From: Triangularia verruculosa
Lineage: Eukaryota; Ascomycota; Sordariomycetes; Sordariales; Podosporaceae
NCBI GenBank assembly: GCA_033296885.1
Contig: MU863928.1
Coordinates: forward strand, 1 to 64,000
Direction of reading: 5' to 3'
DNA length: 64,000 nt
Shown piece after piece: positions 21,601-34,400 of this stretch. The first letter of the stretch is position 1. The number at the start of each line of letters is the position of its first letter. Made by a program: the position numbers and the translations under genes. The notes under the pieces were generated by a model, which was given only the letters and a program-made list of their open reading frames with translations, searched no databases and was not told the origin of the DNA.

Positions 21601-24055
21601 TATTACCCGCACGACGACCGTCGATTTGACGGTCAGCGGGGCTGGGAGACAGGCCTCGGCGGCAGTCTCGCAAGCACAAGCGGGTCGCGTAGAAGGCGAG
21701 GCTATCATCGTTGAAATTGACGTATCTGGAACAAGTGTGGGAATCGCCTCGGCTACCACCACCGGCGGCGAAGTCGTTGTATCCATCTCGGGAACAACGA
21801 TCCCAGTTTCGGCGTCAGTAATCTCAGCCGCACAAATTCTCTCATCAGCTAGAGCAGCTTCTTCTGCATCTGTGGCATCAGCTTCATCTGCCTCGGCCGC
21901 TTCCGCTTCTAGGGCGTCCGTGGCATCGGTTTCTTCAGCTTCGGGGGCAGCGCTTGTGTCGACTGTGGGAGTCGGGCCTTCGCCTTCGCCTTCGGTGATT
22001 TCGGCTGCGGCAATTCTTTTGGCATCAAGAGCGCAGGCTTCGGCTGCTTCTGTTGCGTCTGCTTCTTCGGCTTCAGCTTCGAGGGCGCTGGCGGCAGCGG
22101 CAGCAAGACTGTCTCTTTCTGCGCAGGCTGGCGTTGCTGGAAGAGCTAGCACAACCATCGACCTTCCTGTTCAAGTCTCCCTCTCTGTAGGCATCGGAGC
22201 AGCACCTCTTTCGGCCTCTGTTGGCCTCGGTGTTGGAGCACTGCCGTTGTCAATCTCGGCTGGTATTGGTCTTGAAGGAGCCGGTTCCAACAGTGTGAGC
22301 AGTTCAAGCTCAGCAGCATCCACAGTCAGGGTGGCTGCCTCTGGAGCGCCAATTGCGGTTTCCCTTTCTGTCGGACTCGGAGGCATCGCTGGTTCCGGTC
22401 TGGCAAGCGGCTCAGGCTTGACTACCCCCAGCTCATCAACACCCGCCAGAACAGGAGCAGGATCAGCTTCTGCCTCTGGTAGGACTAGCGCCACGACCTC
22501 GTCGACAACAGCAGCAGCAATATTCCCCTTCGGGTCAGGCGGTGCACCGGGCCGCTTCACCATCCCGGTCAACCAGCAGCAGGGAATCTCCATTTCCGCT
22601 GCTGCCTCCGCAAGCGCCAGCATTGGCAAAGGAAAAGCCGGAGGGGCCGCAGGCGGAGCTGTTGCAGGTGCAACCACTCAACCTCCTGCCCGGGCCGCCA
22701 CTTCCACCTCTCAATCTTCCTCCCCTTCGATTGTAGGAAAAGGCAAGGGATCCGGTGTGGCTGGCGGGATAGTTGTTGATCCTGATACTGGAGCCAACAC
22801 CGGCAACAACGCCAATCCCGAGTCCGATTTCGGCAGTGAATTTGTTCCTGGCGGTGGAGAGGAGGAAGGAACAGACTTTGGGCAAAGAATAGGAGGCGAG
22901 TCTGAGTTTGGAGCGCAGTTTGTTCCTGGTGGAGGAACGGAAGAAGGAACTGAGTTCCCAGGAACTGGCGGGAGAGCAGGTGGCGGAGTGGGAGATGGCA
23001 CTGTTATCTCTGGCACTGGAGGAGAGTCTCTGTTTGGAAGCGACTTTGTCCCTGGTGGCGGTGAGGAAGAGGGGACTGACTTTTCTTCTGGAGCAGGAGA
23101 AAGGGTTGGTTCGGTTGGATCTGAAACGGGATCAGCATTTGGCAATGACTTCGTCCCTGGTGGCGGTGAGGAAGAGGGGACTGACTTTACTTCTGGAGCA
23201 GGAGAGGGGGTTGGATTGGTTGGATTCGAGACTGGATCAGCATTTGGCAATGACTTCGTCCCCGGTGGAGGTGATGAGGCAGGAATCGAGCTCGGAGCCT
23301 CCGGATCAGAAACCGGCTCCCAGTTCGGCAACGACTTCGTCCCTGGTGGTGGTGAAGATGAGGGCAGTATCTTTGGCTCTGACTTCAATTCCGATTCTCG
23401 CGTCGGCACCGGTTCTCAGTTCGGCAGCGACTTCATCCTTGGTGGCGGCAACGAAGAAGGCACCATTTCCGACTCTCAACAGCCCGGTTCAAACCGCCTA
23501 GTGACACCCAACTCCAACTCCAACCCCAAGGCCGCCCGGCCTATCCCCAAGCAGATCCCCAACTTCACCTTCCACCCGCCCCTCCCACCTCACCTCATTC
23601 CGGTCCAGTACCGTGACATTTTCCACCAACCTGCTGCTACGATTCCCCAGCCACGCATTGCCGCCGCTGCCCAGGATCCCAACTGTAAGGTGGCTTGCAC
23701 CATCTCCCTTCCTGTCAACGAGTACCGCTTCCCAGCCGCCGCGACCGACCTCCCAGTTGGCGCCTCGTGCTCGACAGTGGTAGAGAGTTGGAGGCCCGGG
23801 GCGACAGAGTTGCTCCCTCGTCCTTCTGTTCGGGGGGAGAGAGTAGCCAATCCCGACAACGAGGGAGGCATAGAGAAGAGGCAAGGCCAGGAGCAGCCGG
23901 TTGTTGTTGTTTTCGTCACGGCCACGGCCACTGCCACGGCCGTGGACAGGATTACCACCACTGTCAAAACGGCAACAACGGTTATAACGACGGCAACAGC
24001 GACGACAACGGTCAATGTTGGGAGCTTCAGAGGGGCGAGGAGATATGCTCTCTAA
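18697..24055 (+). CDS. Large secreted triple-WSC-domain wall protein with Ser/Thr stalk and FVPGGG repeats
   Basis: Eight exons: 18697-19370, 19425-19538, 19606-20264, 20326-20382, 20438-21067, 21122-21229, 21284-21442 and 21497-24055. All splice sites are GT..AG and phases match apart from an assembly gap at 20657-20753. The product is about 1650 aa, the exact length being unknown because of the gap. It starts with a signal peptide (about 1-26, VLAVLLAVLSFAGITDAQA). Three Cys-rich WSC domains follow, at about 46-150, 178-290 and 358-455, each with the CARACRGFGY/CWNRCAGLGY/CASICNTN type core. A Thr/Ser/Gln-rich stalk has a 10-residue repeat (SFTTSQTQTE type). Further Thr-rich exons, an Ala/Ser-rich region and seven FG-x-[DE]F-VPGGG repeats come next, then a Pro-rich segment and a Thr/Ala tail. 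There is no clear membrane or GPI segment. WSC domains bind glycans or act as wall sensors; without a membrane anchor this is more likely a secreted wall protein. Confidence 0.82.
20516..20992 (+). repeat. 30-nt tandem repeat coding SFT(T/A)SQTQTE
   Basis: Tandem units of 30 nt beginning AGAGCTTCACAACCTCTCAG. The coded decapeptide varies between SFTTSQTQTE and SFTASQTQTE, largely alternating after the gap. A longer variant unit containing ACCCAAACSCTCTCTACCAG occurs near both the 5' end (about 20546-20593) and the 3' end (about 20963 onward), suggesting higher-order duplication. The unit has no stop in several frames. The frame used here is fixed by the Thr-rich sequence on both sides and by the splice junctions. 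Confidence 0.9.
20657..20753. other. Assembly gap (97 N) inside the repeat array
   Basis: Ninety-seven N's interrupt the 30-nt repeat array. Unit starts on the two sides are 100 nt apart, which is neither a multiple of 30 nor of 3. The Thr/Gln frame before the gap and after it therefore differ by one base. The true missing length cannot be 97 if the array and frame are intact. Confidence 0.97.
22821..23470 (+). repeat. Seven degenerate FG-x-DF-VPGGG repeats (coding)
   Basis: Seven copies of a motif of the form S-x-F-G-x-[DEQ]-F-[VI]-[PL]-G-G-G-x-[ED]-[EA]-G occur within the last exon of the WSC gene, plus a partial copy (FGSDFNSD) before the seventh. Spacers are Gly/Ser-rich and of uneven length (a few to about 30 residues). 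DNA identity is high between copies 3, 4 and 5. Confidence 0.88.
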
Positions 24056-27000
24056 ACTTTTAATTTTCTGATTCTTCTAGACCTATGGGAGGATTGTTCT
24101 TCGAGTTTGTTGGACATTTAAGAAGGGGGGTTAAGAGAGATAAGTTTGGTGATTATTTGGGCGGAGTTTATATAGGAGATGAAAAAACAAACAGATTGGA
24201 TTTCAACTTTGGAAGGAAAAGAAGGGAGTTTTTAAGAACAGAATTGGCGGTTTGTTGGAGGACAGGGAATAAAGGGTTCACTTCTGAGGATATCACAAAG
24301 GACTTTTGTTTTATTTAACGGCGGAAGGTGTTAACCCCCCGTTGTTTTTTTGATGGACTACGAGTACCTTGATTTTGAGGTAGTTTTTATAATTCATTCT
24401 GTGAATTTACACAGGAGTGTTTACAAAGGTGGTGGATTCTTGGATTGCTGCTTGACATGTGTGTTGAGCAGAGGATTAGAGGTGTGCATAACCTGAACTC
24501 GAACTTTTTTCGTGTCTGCTGATTGAATTTGACAAGCTCGGACTTGTTTACCTCATATGAAACCAGTTAGTTCTCATACCATTTCGCCATTTCACCATTT
24601 CACAATTGAAACCCCCAAGCGCCCAAAGACTCGGGACTTGCCGTCCATCTCTAAATACACTTCAGCCTCAAAGCGGCCCCCTCAAAACAGGAGACATGCC
24701 CGCCTCCAAATCAAGCAATCCAGGGTTCCAGCGTTTGTTCTCGAAGCAAGCCTTATTCCTCTCGCAGGGTTCTCCAGACCATTCCTTACGAAGCACCGGT
24801 TTGAAGATCAGATCGAGCCGGATCTCGGCGCGCCCTTGTTTCAGCTAATCAACCCTGCGATCACGAGAGGGGAAGGCCAAGACATCCAAGAGATGCCAGA
24901 GTGTGTCAAAAGCAAAAAGACTAAGAACAGTGGAAGAGCTTCTAGAATGTCAATGGCGACGGTGTGGTGTGTAGCGTGCTCGACTGCCGAGTTCAGCTGT
25001 CGAGAATGAAGAACTGCTGGGTTGTTTCAAGGAGGGGAAGTTTGGTGTTTGGACCTCCTTTTTTTGTTTCAACCAACGGCGGCAGTGAAGAAAAAATGTT
25101 TATCGTCTGATCAAACTGCGCGTCAAAAGTAAAAGGAATCTGTACATGTATATGTACGGAGAATATGTCCGTAAAAAAGGGAGGTGGTTGGCAAAGGTAA
25201 AGCAAGGACCTTCATGAGTTCACCGAGAAAGGATCAAGCCTTGACCAAAGACCGGCAGTTCATCAGAGACAAGGGTTCATCTGGACTCATAGTCACTGGA
25301 TAATAATGTTGACGCGCCTATTATGTCTGGTTTACCGTTTCTGCCCTCGGGGTTTCAGGGTGGCATTTTACCGGACAGTCAACCATCAATGCGCAGGTTT
25401 GCTGAACAGGGCAGGGCTGGTTCGGTTGGCCCGGAATTTGCTAGGTTTCCATCGACGACAGGATCCAAAGTCGTGATATAATTCCTCTGGACTAAGTGGA
25501 CACAAACAGGTTGCTGGAAAGAAGGGTGTGGGATATGCAGTGAATCCTTGGTCGGATCACTCTGCGAAGATGATGTCAGAATCGGTGTTGGCGTCGACAT
25601 CCGAACCTGTCCAGGGATTCTTTTCGCGCTAGTAACAAGGTGGGTGGATGGCGGGGCAAGCTGCTGCTGCTGCTGCAAGGGTGGGTGAGTTCGGAGAGAA
25701 AAGAAAGCGGTATTCCTTCACCTTCCAGTTTTGGCTCTTACATGCTGTCAAACCATGGCTTTTGGGACAGCATCCGACGGAGGGGAATTTGTTTTCAAGC
25801 CAAGCAGGCCTCGACTCTGAAAGACCGCATCTCTGCTGCCAGCAATCCAGCAGTAGCGTGAGAGAAAATAAGAGTTTTCGGCTCGGATTGGCCCTCCATG
25901 TCTCACCACGTGTCGAAGTGATCCTCCAACCCCTCATGGCATTCCACTTTGACTTCATGCAGGTTTTTTTCTTCTCTCTTTTATATACCGCTTTTCTGCT
26001 AGACAGTTGTCCAAAGCATGGGCCGTTGTCGAGTCAATGGAGGGCCAAAAGTCAACAAAGCTGACAACAGCAGACAGCAACCCTCCGGACGGATCGATCG
26101 GTCTTGGCTTCACCGAGGCGCCGATTGCCGGGTGTGGGGCAGACACATCTCGGACACGAACATGTCGGAAATGTTGCTCTCCGCCCGAATCAGAAGTGCA
26201 GATGGCGTTGTCGGAGGCGGCAGTTGTGACATCGAAACGCGCAAGCGCTTCTTCTTTGAAGCCCTCCTGGAGACGCGCTCGGGGACCTGCTCTCTAGTTA
26301 GGCTGATGACGTCTCGCACAACAGGGTTACATCCCGAATAAGAGAGGCTCAGAAGATTAACCCCCCACTTGCGGGGGAACTGGATGGTGGCGCCAAGCGG
26401 GGGTTAGATGAAGAAGAGGGAAAATCATGATGGATCGAGAACTCGGAGATCACATCGTAAAATTGCGTGGCATTGTGCACTGTTTGGAGTGCCCATCACA
26501 TCACCACCGCGCGCCCGCCCGCCAGCCGAACACCCGGGTTCTCACACACATGATCAACAGTTGCTTTACATCATGGAAATTCCAGAAGAACTCTATAGGG
26601 ATTCTCTGTTGAGGACTGTGACGTTGATGATGACTATCAGATCAGCTTGACAAGGCTATGCTCGCTCGGTGCCAAGTTTATCTCGCCATGTTAAATTGCA
26701 GCGCAATTTTGTGAGATGGGCCCAGACGTCGAGGCCGTTTTGGGTTAAGGTCATCAACAGCAGCCCAATTGAGACATGCGAAGACGGCACGAGGTGGGTT
26801 GCAACACTTGATGAAAATGTCCGTCCGGAAGCTCTCCCATCTGAAACACTGACAGATATCCGAAGAGAGAGAGAGAGAGAGAAGGACCCCGCTTCACCGA
26901 TCTTGATATTGGATATTGCAGTATTATGTGAGCTCGATGGGAAGGACGTTGCAAACCAGATTCTGTAGAGAATTGTTTTGTAGCCATTGGCTGTCCGGTC

Positions 27001-28037
27001 ACCCGTCTTGTTTGGTACGCTGTGTATCATTGCAAGGGACAAATCCGGCTTTATGGTGGTAGCAGGAATATGCCCAAGGGAACCAAGATGCGAGCACTGA
27101 ATCTACAGCTGCAACACCGGTGCTCCCTGCCAACCGTCTGTCGATACACCAGCCTTGCGTAGGCCGAAGCAGGAGGGAGGTTGGGGGCTGCAGACAGCGA
27201 CAGCAGACAGCAGACAGACTCGCAGGCAAGCTGCAAGCAAGCTGTAGGCAATGCTCACCAGCCCGAGTGCGACCTACTCGAGGTACTCTATCCCGAACAT
27301 CGCGAATCTCACAAGGGCTGACTGTACACTACACGTATACGAAGGAAAGCCATCAGGTGAGAGCAAGCATCAAGCTCATTTCGAACACCAAAGTCAACAA
27401 AAAGACCGGAGGCCCGTCAATTGATCAATGATGGAGCTTCAAGTCTCGGCGCACGTCCCACAGGCAGTGGGCCCCACTCTCTTGCTCCAGTGTTCCCTGA
27501 CAGAAGGGAAGGGGGTTCCCTGGCTCAGGCGCATGCACCTCATGTAACAACCAAGACCTGTTACATCTACACAGTACAAAGTGACCGCGCGCCCGTCCGG
27601 GCCCCGTCCAGTCTCTCTCTTGTCTTGTTCCAGTCATTTTGCCTTCTTTCCAGTGGTGTTTCGACGTCGAACGTTCTTGTAGCCTCTCCAAAACACAAGG
27701 GGCATCTCACCTACAGTAAAAGAAACACGCCATCCATTGAGCCAGGGCAGGCTGGTTTCTGCTGGGCCTATTTCGGTGGCTGTTGCCTCACGCCTTTTTT
27801 TTCTTTCCTCCCCTCCGTTTCCGAAATATTTGGTCACTCACTACGTCCTCGATACCCGGCACAAAGAACCCCCGTGTCTGGACTTGATTGCCTGTCCCAT
27901 ACCTCCCCAACCTCCTCGCGGCACATCACTCCTGGAAGACACGGACTCGCACGGCATGGCACCCGCAATATCCGCATAGCAATATTCTGCCGCCGCACCC
28001 TCCGCGGGCTACAGCCCCATAGCCCACCGCTGGAACC
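24056..28037. other. 4-kb gene-poor interval
   Basis: No convincing coding sequence. The longest ATG-initiated frame, plus 24557-25009 (150 aa), has no recognisable domain and unremarkable composition. An (AG)9 microsatellite lies at about 26864-26883. The last few hundred bases, C/T-rich, are presumably promoter and leader of the 28038 gene. Confidence 0.5.
26864..26883. repeat. (AG)n microsatellite
   Basis: A simple AG repeat of about nine to ten units in the gene-poor stretch upstream of the 28038 gene. Confidence 0.85.
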
Positions 28038-31000
28038 ATGGGAAACGCCCAGTCCACCGAGACGGCCAGGAGGTATTCCCAGAAGTTGTCGAAACCAAAA
28101 ACCAACAATCATGCCACAGCCGGTCTGTTGAGCCCAGGCGGCGGCTCCTCAAATAACCCGAAGCGCTACTCCAACCGCCCACTACCAGAACCCCCATTAT
28201 CTTCTCCGTCACCAGTCTCTACCCCAACGTCTTCGGTATTTGAGCAGCCTGACACTCTTCAAACACGCAACCGCCGGAGCGCCTCTTTCACCTCAGTCCC
28301 AGCTCTGCGGCAAGAGTCCAAACGAAGAAGTCTGTTCCGTGCGAGGTCATCTCGGGTCGCGCCTGATATCGATCGGCGGGATAGTGTTGGGTCAGGCCCG
28401 AGGATGGTGGATCTGATGGACAGGACCAGCTCCTTGACGTACGAGTCGGCAATCGCATATTATGGACCCCCTGAGCCTGAAGAGTAGGTTCCCGCCCTCC
28501 ATCATTGGATATCGAAACTGTTGCTAATATGTGTCTGCACAGGTGGTCGTCTGAACCTCGAACACGAGCATCTTGGAATTACAACTTGACGTCATATGAG
28601 GCCAAGCGGCTGTTGAATCTCGTTGAAGAGCCAGGGCTGGAACATGCGACGAGCATGTCAGAAAATCGGATGACGGTTGTCACCGAATCCACCTGGAAGA
28701 GCTCAAACCCGACGAACCCTCCCAGCACCTCCATCACCCGAGCCAACTCAGATGTGTCGCTCTATATGCCTGTTCGAAGGCGATCCATCATCCAAACACC
28801 TGGCGTTGCTACCCGAGCAAACTCCATGCATAGCGGTCTTGCACCACCAAGGTTCAATCCGCGTTACAGTCACCCTCCAACACCAAGTTTGTCACACCAA
28901 CCGTCGTTTGAGTCGTACCGGGATGGAATCGTGTCTATGCCGCCGCGAATTGAGGACCTGGACTCCATTCCAAGAGCAGTAACGCCCCGGGAAGAAGACT
29001 ACCAGTCGATTGGTGGCTATAAGCTGGGCTCTTTGCGCATCACGAACGGGCCCGCCAGCCCATCGAGTCCGGAGGTTGAGAAGAAGGGTGGGAGTCGGTT
29101 CAAGCTTGGGGGAGACGAGGACTACTTCTCCAAAGCGAAAGCTTCGGACCCAACCAACACCACTAGTTCGGCACCACTAGCTGCGGGGCAGGGTAACACT
29201 ACCACCACGATTGTGAGCCAGCAAGCCAGCGTTGTTTCTGAAGGACTATCCGTCACACGCACTCAGCAATATTTCAAGGAAGTCAACTTCAGCCCGCTCT
29301 CAATCCGATTATCCCCACCGACGAGCCCAAGGCTACAAGCAACATCCAAGCATACGGCGTTGGAGGATTCACTGTTTGAGGACGATGTCTTCTCAGAAAT
29401 TGCAGCGGCCGAAGTCTTGGACGTTCGCCTCGATCCAAATGCCAAGCCCCTGTCCAGAACTGACAGTGGTTTCATGTCGACGACGAGCCCTTCCCCTGAA
29501 TCTCCCCACAAACCGTTGACCAAGGCCGATTCGGGGTATAGCTCCAATGTTTCTCTTCGCTCCTTCAAATCGAAGGATCAGAGCTCCAAAGATGAGGGTA
29601 TGAGCTCACTCGAAAGTCATTTGCACCAACCAAACCGCAGGAGCACCTCTATCAGATCCGACGACCGCGAGCAAACCGGACCTGCTTATGTGATTGCACC
29701 CCAGAGAGAAGCACCACCACCCGTACCTCCAAAAGATGCCCGGCATCAGTCTCCGGGGCCCTCGCCCAACCCGAAGTCTGTGAGGAAGTCAAGCCGTTCA
29801 TCCGGCAATCTAGCTCAAGAGAACAGTCTCAATAGAGCAAGCACGTCAAAGGCACCCCTTTCGCTGACCCCGATAAAAAGTCTCCGATCTCGTGATCGCG
29901 GACCAGCGTCCCCAGAATCCGTGCCCACTCCGGCGAGTGTCAAGTCTGCCAAGTCCGACAAGTCGACGTCTGCTCTGAGTATCGGTACCAAACCTCAAAA
30001 GCCCAACAGACTACAGAGACTTTTGAGCAGCGCACGCCGTTCTTCTGCTGCGCCCTTAGAAGCCAATGCCACGCATGTCGTGGAGAAGAATGCCATTCCG
30101 TCGATTCCCAGGGAAGTCGAGCACAAGCTTCAGGAGCGCAATGGTAGATTTCCGATGACGACAAAGAGACTGGCATTAAGGCCCCGCGCTAGTTTGGACA
30201 CTCTGAAGACCATCTTCAGTGTTGGGAGTATGGAGGCTAGCCTCGATGCTCTCAGTTCAACCCAGAAAGCGCCCGCTACTGCCGAATCAGGAACCGAGCC
30301 CGGTGCAAAGGAGAGCTCGTGGAGGCAGACTATGCACTCTGTACCGACACAAATTGCTCATGTTGCTGCACAGGTCATGCCGAAGAAGCCAATAGTGCGA
30401 AAACCTGTCGCAGCTCGGCAAAGCTTCGAGAACCGAAGAAGTTTGGAAGGTAGACCACGACTTGTTTCCGAGTTTGCCCTCAGAGACACCGGTAGCTCGC
30501 CGAGACACTCTCACGAGGCGACATTAGATGCGCTGGTGGGTGGTCGCGCCGTCATCTACTCGCCTCCAGATGAGGAACAGGAGGATGCGAGGCTTGCGAT
30601 CGCTCACACAGAACTTCTTGCTTCGCTCCCATCTCCCCTGCTTCCGAGCCCGCTTGCCAGGGCCATGTCAATGAGCAGCAAAACCAGTACTCCTCCTCCC
30701 GTCAGCATGGCGACCAGGCGGCAGATGTCTCTTCGTGTGCCACCTCCGCTGCGGTCACAATCTTCCAACTCTAGCCTTCGCCGCACTGCCAGCCGCGAGA
30801 ATATTCAGAGTTATCCGGCCGCCCAGTCACTCTCAAGAAAACCTAGCAGGGAGAGCATCCACAGCTACCCATCATACCAGCATGAGATGATTTCTGATGC
30901 GGCCCTGCCCTCTGCCCCTCCCACCATGGACCCCCGACGTCTCTCAGCCTTCCGTCAGTCCAGCTCTAGGCAACCCACCTGGGAAGTCCAGTCGGAACAC

Positions 31001-31492
31001 GGTCTTTCCCGCCAGCCCTCCTATGCGTCAATGACCGGCGGCAGCCGGCGCGGCTCACTCAGCTCAGTCCAGGAACATGAGCATGAAGATTTCAGCATTC
31101 AGCGCCCAAGCAGTGCTCAACCATGGCAGATGCGACCGCAACAACAAGAGAATCTGAGGCACCGAGCCAGCTATGACGAGTGGAACCAGTTTGGCAGACG
31201 ACCCCAATCCGGCCACCCTCCCTCCATGTCCAATGGCTACACAGCACCTTCCAAGTCTGTGTATGACCCGAGGTATGCTCAACAGCACACACCGGCCAAC
31301 ACCTGGAGCCGGAGTCAGCTGGATGCCTCGGCTGGACAGTGGTACCAGAACGGACCCTACCCCCAGGTGCCACGCGGGCACTACCGCAAGCGCAGCATGA
31401 GCATGCAGAACACGTACGGACCAAAGCCTCCTTATCGGGTTCTGCATAGCTACAACTCGCCCGCCTATCGCAATGCCCCTATCTGGGGTTGA
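28038..31492 (+). CDS. Probable N-myristoylated, disordered protein of unknown function
   Basis: Two exons, 28038-28483 and 28543-31492, with a 59-nt intron (donor GTAGGT, branch-like GCTAAT, acceptor CACAG), give 1131 aa. The start MGNAQSTE fits the N-myristoylation consensus: Gly2 and Ser6. Nearly all the rest is Ser/Pro/Arg-rich and probably disordered. Possible anchors of function are a short ordered stretch around the exon junction (SSLTYESAIAYYGPPEPEE then WSS, TSYEAKRLLNLVEE), repeated basic-Ser clusters suited to phosphorylation, and an SH3-type ligand APPPVPPK near residue 535. I do not recognise the family. The features suggest a membrane-tethered scaffold; this is inference. Strong codon-level coherence over 1100 residues supports it as a real gene. 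Confidence 0.85.
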
Positions 31493-34400
31493 ACGCGAGC
31501 GGCACAACACACAGATACAACATCATTATTCCCTATCTGTCATACTTAGCATTTTTCCAATGTTTTATATCATGATATCCCCGCATAGACGGCGCTTCCT
31601 TCCTTTTGGACGACGAATCATGCTGATCGTCGACACCAATCAATATCATCACATCGCTATCCGCGACTCTCTGTCACAATTTCCTTGCGATTAACTTCTA
31701 ATACCAGCTCCATTTATGAAAATGAAAGCTGTGTAGCAACATTGTACATTTATCATGGCAACATATCACATACATTTACGTTTTCTTTTGGCGTGGGTTG
31801 TTTTTTTGTTTTAACCGTTTGGGGAAAAGGTTTGGAGAGAGAGAGAGAGAGAGTAGGGAAGTTAGCATACATTATACCCAGTTGGAAAGAGGAAAAAGAG
31901 AGGGGAATTTGGTTCAGGGAAGGGAAATTCTCGTTTTTTTGTTCTTTTGTCTTTTTTGGAAGTTTGGGAAACTTGGGATTGGTGCGGTTTGGCCCAGCAC
32001 ACCTCTTTACGAATATATGGTGGTGAATGCGGCTGTGTATTGTTCAGCAAACGTTTATACCAGCAAACCTAACTTGCCTGATGAGGGTTGGGTTAGATGG
32101 GGGAAATAAGAAAAGAACATTTTGAGATGTATCGTCCATTTTCTGTTGCCCATGAATGCGAGTGTGAGTGTGATGAGGTGGAAGTGGGTGGTGATAAGAA
32201 TCAGGGCAAGGTGGTACAAGCAAAAAGTAGGATTTGCTTGTCTTGAGACGAGTTGCCTGTTTTGGGGGGGTTTACCAAGTCCTCGGGTCTGACATAGGTA
32301 GGTAGTGCTTACGGGCGATGGCGATCATGGAGGGAACGTTTTCTATGCATGCCAGTCATTTTGGCTGATAGGGGAGGGGGTAGTTCTGCAGATGAGAGCT
32401 TTGGGGAGTGAGCCAGTGGTTGATTGATTTCATGGCGGGTGGTGGTGGGAGGGCTCGTGATGAAAAGAGTCATTGGGTAGGTGTCCGAATAGAAACGATG
32501 ATTGAGATGAGCCGCGGGGAAGCCGGAAGAGTTTTGAATGACAAAAGAGAAGAGTGAGAAAGCTGACCACCCACCCATCATGACCCTGTCGATCACGGGG
32601 ATGGGTTTAAATGTGCCTTTGGTTCCTGATCGGTTACTTAGCGGGCCGCCCGGCGTATTGGCCCGTTAGCGGTTGCTGTTGCTGTTGTTACGCATCTACG
32701 TTTAATAATACGGTGCGCGGTTTAGTCTGGCTTTTTAGGTTGTTGTGATTTAGGGTTGTAAGGGGGGGTTGGTACCTGACTAGGTAGTTACCGCGGGAAG
32801 TACTATGAAGTGAGGCTGCTGGGTGGCTGTGCTGTCTTTGTGTGTCTATTGTATGTACCATGACTAGGATGAGATCATTTCTCCCTAGGTAGCTGCCAAC
32901 TAATCCCTCCTTTTTACTAAGAGGCAAATAGATCCGAGTAGTATCTAAGTCAGGGACAGAACGGGAACATTTCAGTGTCGTGGAATGTGTCACCGGGGAT
33001 GGGCAAAAGTGGCATGTTATTGCAGCAGGTTTCGATGTTTTGAGATTGAAGCAGCTTGCTTGCATACAGACATCGAAGATCGGGGCCGTTGCAGAGAAAC
33101 ACATGAGATGCCCGGCCTTGAATAGCGGCCGGCCGGCCACGGGGCGTTCCCCTTCGGCTTTTGGTTGTTCGCTTGTCGATCGTCAACTGCGGGAAGGGCG
33201 GAGCGTGCCCTCATCCTCTTCGCGGGGGAGAGGGGAGCTTTTTTGCTTGGGTTATGCAGCGCTACTGTATGGTACTTTTCTTGGGTGGGATTGGCTGGGT
33301 CTTGACAAGTGGTTTTGGGTGCTTTGGATGACAGTCCGAAGTGATTCCCCAGGGCATCTCCGAACCGAGTTGTGTAATCGAAGAGAGAGCAATGGGGACA
33401 CCGTAGATTTTCTTTCTGGGACAAAATGCAAGGTCCAACCGGACAGTGCCGAAAGTGCTGTTGTATGGTTGGGTTCTGCGTGGTGACTGCTGTGCCTCAA
33501 TACTGAGGAGGCTGTGCGTATGCGGGCGGGGAGGGCAGCCGAATTGAAGCTTTGAGCAACCCACTGTGATGAAGTGTGTAGTCATTCGCCGCGCGGGTGT
33601 TAGTTACTGCAGTAGTTTTGGCAAGTCAAGGTGCTGGATTGGGTATGGGGAGCCTCATAGGTTTGATTGAGACACTTGGCTTCGTTTCTGCCCAAGGCGA
33701 CCAAGCGCGACCACTTGGTTTTGATTTGGCGATGTTGTCTCTTGGTGTGTGTTTTGCTTGAACTAGTCCCCGCAAACAGCTTCTCGCTACGTGCTGACGC
33801 CCCCCCTTTTTTTCCCCCAGCGGCACGGCGCTATAGGGAGCGTAACGATATTTCTCTACCGCGCTTGGCCACAGTGTTCGGTTTCGCTTTGTCGAAGAGT
33901 GTTGAGTGACGTTACCTTAGATAATATGTTGTGGCCTGGGAAAGACTTCTAAATCAAGGGGTTAAACAGACTGGCGGCAGCTCAGCCACGACAGGCGGGA
34001 CAAAAGCCCTCTCTGTCTCTGGGCCAAGAGGACGAGATTCGATAGGGCTGACGGGGAAAAAGGCGGGCTCCTTGGCGGGCAAGTGGTCCATCTGCTAGAG
34101 AAGGCCAGCAAAAGTTGTTGGAGAAGGTGGGAGCAAATGCCCAAAAGGGAACTCTGCTGTGTTGGAGAAAACAAATTCTCCACCTTTGACCGAGTTGTTG
34201 CACAGCCATGATCGCTGTCACGCTGCGCTGGGGTTTGGCTGCTGGCTGGGCCTCGTTCTCCAGGCCCCCAACTCTCTCGATGCTTGGAAGCAGCTCTCTC
34301 GATGCTGCTTTGGGCCCATCTCCGCATGGCTCCCATGGGCAAGTGATTGCAAAAGAGTTCAAGAGAAGGATCGATTACAAAGCGAAGGATGGCTTGTCTC

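Noticed and set aside
24557..25009. 150-aa ATG-initiated plus-strand frame
   Set aside because: No recognisable domain, mixed composition, overlapping frames of similar length, and no splice context; could be chance.
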